NCBI GenBank assembly: GCA_032622095.1
Contig: CP136063.1
Coordinates: 184,121,956-184,185,955 of the forward strand
Origin: Siphonodentalium dalli
Lineage: Eukaryota > Mollusca > Scaphopoda > Gadilida > Siphonodentaliidae
Direction: 5' to 3'
Length of the DNA: 64,000 nucleotides
The notes under the pieces are model-generated. The model saw only the letters and a list, made by a program, of their open reading frames with translations. It did no database searches and had not been told where the DNA came from. Shown one piece after another: positions 59,150-64,000 of this stretch. The first letter of the stretch is position 1; each line of letters opens with the position of its first letter. The position numbers and the translations under genes are program-made.

Positions 59150-59849
59150 CTAGCAGGTTAGCCCGCCACCGGCGGCTTGTCCGAAACATGACATTTTTTT
59201 AATATATATTTTTAATTTTTAGCTCCACGCGTTTCAATAAGAAAAATTTGTACCCGGTAGCTCCACCCGTTTCCGAGATCTGGTCTGCGCATGCGCGAAG
59301 CTGGCGTCGCACGGGCTCGGCGATCCGATAAAATTTGTACCCGGCGCAAGATACATTCACATAGAAAATTTCAAGTCGATAGCTCCATCCGTTTCCGAGA
59401 TCTCGTCTGCGCATGCGCTGCACGGGCGTCGCATGGGCTCGGCGACCCGATAAAATTTGTACCCGGCGCAAGATACATTCACATAGCAAATTTCAAGTCG
59501 ATAGCTCCACCCGTTTCCGAGATCTCGTCTGCGCATGCGCTGCACAGGCGTCGCACGGGCTCGGCGACCCGATACAATTTGTACCCGGCGCAAGATACAT
59601 TCACATAGCAAATTTCAAGTCGATAGCTCCACCCGTTTCCGAGATCTCGTCTGCGCATGCGCTGCACGGGCGTCGCACGGGTTCGCCAATACGACAACGA
59701 CCACCGCCTGGTCAAACTACACACACGTACCAAGTTTCGTCCCGATCGGTCGAGAATGGTAGATTTGTATGAAGTACAACACACACACAAACATAAATAT
59801 ATAAGAGAGATATGTAAATTAGATAGATTGTATCAAAATATATAGGAGA
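59150..59849 (-). mobile_element. Helitron-like (HINE-type) element, minus strand, 700 bp
   Basis: On the minus strand it starts tctcctatatattttgatac after A and ends gccgccggtggcgggc, then taacctgctag before T: a GC-rich 3' hairpin different from the 39-kb copies but in the same place. It contains about four units of the same 121-122-bp minisatellite (landmark tctgcgcatgcg at 59284, 59405, 59527, 59649). It is non-coding; repeat units give overlapping Arg-rich frames. Confidence 0.82.
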
Positions 59850-59959
59850 TATATGTAAATGATATACACACCATTACTGGTGTTTGTCAAAGTTTAGTGG
59901 GGTATATCAATACTCATTCACGATCTTCCGTATATCTCTCTGCAGATGCAAATAGCGTT

Positions 59960-60235
59960 GAATGGCAAACAGACGCTCTTTATAGAGATGCGTCAAAAAC
60001 AAACGCTCATTAAATAATCACTTGATTAACCCACGCCGTGCCTTTGCGGTGATTTGAGATTGGAGAACGGGTGCTCTGAGCTTTTCTAAACTGCGACCAC
60101 GGTCGTGTCGGTGTTATTTGACACTTACATAGGAAGTTTGAGCTCAATCTGTACACGCGTTTTGGATTCTATGAAGTACACACATACACACATACACACA
60201 TATATACGAAGTCTCAAAATATATAGTATAGATAG
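59960..60235 (-). mobile_element. Helitron-like fragment related to 39862-40080
   Basis: The minus strand starts ctatactatatattttgaga and contains gagctcaaacttcctatg and gctcagagcacccgttctcc, as at 39.9-40.0 kb. The 3' end is not found. A TAAAGAGCGT motif lies at 59972-59983. Confidence 0.65.
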
Positions 60236-60525
60236 ATAGAAGATAGAAGAAGAAGATAATCTGAGTAATGCGTGATATGGAGGCAGACAAGAAGGAAGAG
60301 GATAGTGATCTGGATAACAGGAGACAGATAAATAAAGAAGAAAAAGATGAGAAACAATAAAACGATAGTGGGACATCTGAGGTGGTGAGAAGATGTAAAA
60401 TCGGACAAGAATCTTTAAAGTCATAAAGATAGGGACAAATGAATGGTCACTTCATTTATCTCAGAGATCCACGATTGCCATCGTGTTTGATAAGCGCCGA
60501 CTGATATACACATCAGTTTATATAG

Positions 60526-60673
60526 AGGATCTCACATGAGTTTCTATTTTATACGGAATTTATCAACCGAGTTCACTAAATTCGATTTGAGCCGAGGTTT
60601 ACCGAGGCTCAAATAGAATTTAGAGGACGAGGTTGATAAATTACGTATAAAATAGGACGAGTGTGAGATACCT
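60526..60673. mobile_element. Fold-back element, 148 bp
   Basis: aggatctcacatgagttt, tattttatacg and aatttatcaacc at the left pair with ggttgataaatt, cgtataaaata and gtgtgagatacct at the right, around tttgagcc / ggctcaaa. Confidence 0.85.
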
Positions 60674-62749
60674 TTTATCACATGATCAAATAAACCAGAA
60701 GCAACGCGAAATATTCATCGAAAACAACAATCATAAACTACAGCGATCGCAAGTTATTTGAAGAACGCCGTGACGTCATCGCACGCGCTGATATTAAACG
60801 TGTCTATTATATATATACCGATAATTATGAAACTGCTTTTATGGCCAAATTATGTGATAAAATCGGTTCTCAAATAAATTGTTATCAAAACACAGATTTA
60901 TGGCCGCTGATATTAGCGGATTAAGTGTGATGTAATTTATACAGGTACTTCACAAGTTGGTTTTATATCGCCATTCGATATGAAAGGAGCACATTTAAAC
61001 AGATAAGTTTCATTTTCGTCGGACACGCGCGCCGACAAAGCCGGAGGTTATAGAAGGGCGAATTGATTGTCGCCGCTTTCGGCTGTCTGGAAGTTAATTA
61101 TTCCCAAACACATGCAGTCAGATGCTCGTAGCCTGTTTATATATAACCATGGGTATATTCGAGAAATACACAACGAAAACACACTCCACAGTTCGGATCG
61201 ATAAGCCTTGTCCTGTGTTTTTTTATGTTGCGTTTTTTGACAATCGGTCTTCCGTATCATTTCTACTACACAATTATAGTCTCACTTGCAGCACGACGTT
61301 ATCGTGTGATCACCACGGAAGCGTTTTCATTCAGAGTATGGTCAATATATTGCCGCCGGTGAAGTGTATTTTCGGATAAAAAGCAGAAACTAAGTTGCGA
61401 GGGGAACCGCTAGTTGAGTCTGGAAAATTTGGCACTCGGGACTTGGCTAAAGGGTTTTCGTTGGTACTAGACGGTAGCCTATTATAAATGGACCAGTAGT
61501 CTTGTGGCCACTGGTCATGCAAGGGGGGGGGGGGGTGAAAAGGATGGTTCGGCCCAGTATGAGATAATAAAAATCCTAACATCTAGTGGTATAACGCCAG
61601 ACAAATTTACACCCCAATTTATTTTTTCTTAAATTAATTAGAAAGTAACTACTGGCAAGGACACAGAACACACGGGTCGGCCTATGGTTAGACCGATGTG
61701 AGAACATTTTGAAAATATGAAAATGAAAATTTGACAATCCTAGCATCTAGACTGGCCTCAAACTTTCCAATTCGGGGAAATTATTAACCTGACACTCACC
61801 CTTAGGTTTGAAAATTGCCAACTGATGGCCATTTCAGTGCATAATTTTGCCAATGAAATGGAAATATGCAACTGTTGGTCTAAAAACAACAAATTCGTCA
61901 CTAAGAAATTGTTGGATAATCAAACTACGAGAACAATTTCAACCTAATTTTGGTGTGAATTTTTTAATTAATGTTGCATTAGATTTGACTACAGTTTGGG
62001 GGGGGGTAAGACCCCTGCATAACCACCCCGTCGACACGTCCCTGCTTGGCACCCCATGATAAGAGCGCGGTCTTGCATTCACTGAAGACAAGAAATCATC
62101 GATACTAAATAATGTTGGGTGGCACCCGGTGAGGAGTCAGAGAGCTACAAGCCTACAACCCCACCATGTCGGGGAGGGATAGTCACCCCCCATCGGTGAG
62201 ATCTGCAATGGTCAACCCGGTACGGTAGCTAAAGCCCGGCCCACCTGTCGGGGAATCGTATAGCCCCTGCGTCGGGGATATATTGGAGACCAAAGACATC
62301 CCAATAAATCCAAATTGGATGCAATCGCATATAGTATATATATGGTATCGTTCTGTTTGCCTCTATATAATCATATAAATACTTTTTCTAAAAACCCTTA
62401 AACCAACTCAACGTGCGAGTTCCCTGCTCTCCTGTTGCGAAAATTCTAGTATAAAAAGTGCGTCTATTTCAGAAAAGTTCAAACAGTAATTATGACCAGA
62501 CAAGACAAAGTAACCGCTAATCTCATTACCAATCTAACAACACCAGTCGAACATGATTACCTTTCAAAGCAATAACACCGGGCACTAGGTTACGGACAAC
62601 CACAGACACACACACCATGGATAAATACACGGTCAACAGAACGGCGTTGTTGTTTTTGTAGGGTTATATCTGGCATATACCCATGGTTATATATAAACGG
62701 GCTACGAGCATCTGACTGATGGTAGTCATTTATGATATATCAACATGTC
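60674..62749. other. Non-coding DNA, no gene seen
   Basis: It contains a G run at 61519-61531 and a GC-richer patch (62110-62280) with gtcgggga-type words repeated three times, perhaps part of another SINE. Nothing coding is recognised. Confidence 0.45.
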
Positions 62750-62751
62750 TA

Positions 62752-63201
62752 GGTTACACTGGTGTAAATGTTTCCATAGGCCTCAGTGCTAACGTTTTAG
62801 CGCATAGTGTTGGCAATATAAATGTTGGGTCCAAAATGTTCTTTAAATCTGAAAAATTGACATTTTGGGAAACTTTTTACACAAAAAAATCATGTCTGTC
62901 CAGCAGGGAATTCGCCTTTAAATCTTATGTTTTCGTAACTAGTGTCAGAATCGCATAAAAAAATACAGTCATATTTTAGACCACACCAAAAAATTCAAAC
63001 TCCACTACAAAGGGTTAATTCCTGTGCCAATGGTTATTTTACCTATGGGACATCATAGGGAAGAGGTGTGATGATTTTTTTATGTGAAAAGCACACAAGG
63101 CTATTGACCAATCAGGGCCCAGTGTCTATTTTATTCTCTCCTATATATTCCTCCCACATCCGCCAGATGTCGCTCGGAACCTTATTTACACCAGTGTAAC
63201 C
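62752..63201. mobile_element. TA-flanked MITE with 18-bp perfect TIRs
   Basis: ggttacactggtgtaaat at the left is exactly inverted at the right (atttacaccagtgtaacc). TA lies on both sides (62750-62751 and 63202-63203), as expected for Tc1/mariner-type targets. 450 bp. The inner frame of 79 codons is not transposase-like. Confidence 0.85.
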
Positions 63202-63203
63202 TA

Positions 63204-64000
63204 AAGCGATAGCCCGCTTTTTCGCGGAATAATTGTAACTCCCTACATTTCTTCAGAATTGCCCATCAATGGAAAAAATGTGTTCAAAAACAATATCACT
63301 TCTGTGGTTCTTTATTTATCACACACAATTTAACCCCACCCCCTTTAACAAATTATTCATCAAAAAAGCACAATTTTCCACCACCAGTCATGTTCAAGCC
63401 CCATTTTCACTCAGTTTTAGGGGTCTGGTGTTGCAAACTTGGATCAGCTATGGAAGACTGTACAATATTCTTTCCATGAGAGAACTTCTGGTGATGTGAG
63501 GTCATTGAGTCCAGATCTGATCAGCTGAGCATCAAGCGCATGACTTTATCAGCACATTGAAGAATAAAATATGACATTTTCAGGTCTGCAAGGGTGATCC
63601 AAGATAACTGGATGTGGGTGTATATTGAATTAGTTGAATAAAGATATGCTCTCTTTGAATTGCTGAATCATTTTCTTAAATGTGTCCAAGTTTTAGTGCT
63701 ATTAACCTTCAAATGACCATACCCACCAATGGAAATGACACACTTTTATGATATATATCTGTATATCACTGGCTATAAAATCCAAAATACTTGTTAGATT
63801 AGGTTCTTATAACAATTGATATATGTGTCGTTGACATGCTCATGTTATGGGTCATTTGCATTATCATGTGACTATTACCACCTTGAAAAAAATTGAAAAT
63901 ACCTTGAAAAATTGGCATTTTTTATGAAAAATCTTACTATTTTTTTGGCTGATGTAAGTGAAATAAGACATCAGCAGCAAGAATAGCCACACCAAGCATG
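63204..64000. other. Non-coding DNA to window end
   Basis: AT-rich. A 76-codon plus-strand frame at 63269-63499 is unrecognised. No other structure is seen. Confidence 0.5.

Noticed and set aside
59199-59790. Arg/Cys-rich frames on both strands
   Set aside because: Same minisatellite as at 39 kb, in the 59-kb element.

Overview
The window is nuclear DNA from an animal. It holds one recognisable host gene with five long GT-AG introns, and nearly everything else is repeats and transposon relics. The mix (Helitron-type elements with internal minisatellites, ISL2EU, Crypton, TTAA-flanked MITEs, a jockey/CR1/L2-like LINE, a tRNA-derived SINE, frequent TACATGTA runs) suggests a marine invertebrate, possibly a mollusc. 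The taxon is inference only; no rRNA, mitochondrial or marker gene is present.

Layout. 1-9884 is a nearly homogeneous satellite of 1247-bp monomers that runs off the left edge. 9885-13200 holds fold-back elements. 13246-48891 (minus strand) is an arrestin-domain-containing (ARRDC/alpha-arrestin type) gene that I could assemble from six exons with matching splice phases. It would encode about 348 residues with an arrestin N domain, an arrestin C domain and a PPSY motif near the C-terminus. Its introns carry a hAT element with an 8-bp target duplication, a decayed Crypton tyrosine-recombinase gene, a truncated LINE, TTAA-flanked MITEs, many long palindromes, a SINE, a 384/768-bp tandem array, a run of Helitron-like elements joined head to tail, and a second LINE fragment.

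Upstream of the gene (48.9-54.6 kb) are a 45-bp minisatellite, a possible Penelope-like fragment, two more Helitron-like elements, a complex tandem repeat, a 156-bp palindrome and a CAT-type microsatellite. 54608-58602 is a nearly complete but broken ISL2EU DNA transposon: a SAP/YqaJ exonuclease gene on the plus strand faces a THAP-DDE transposase gene on the minus strand, with a large hairpin between them. 58.6-64 kb holds more Helitron-like copies, a fold-back and a TA-flanked MITE.

Nothing suggests a working mobile element. Each coding relic has frameshifts, stops or lost catalytic residues. The only gene I would expect to be functional is the arrestin-domain gene.
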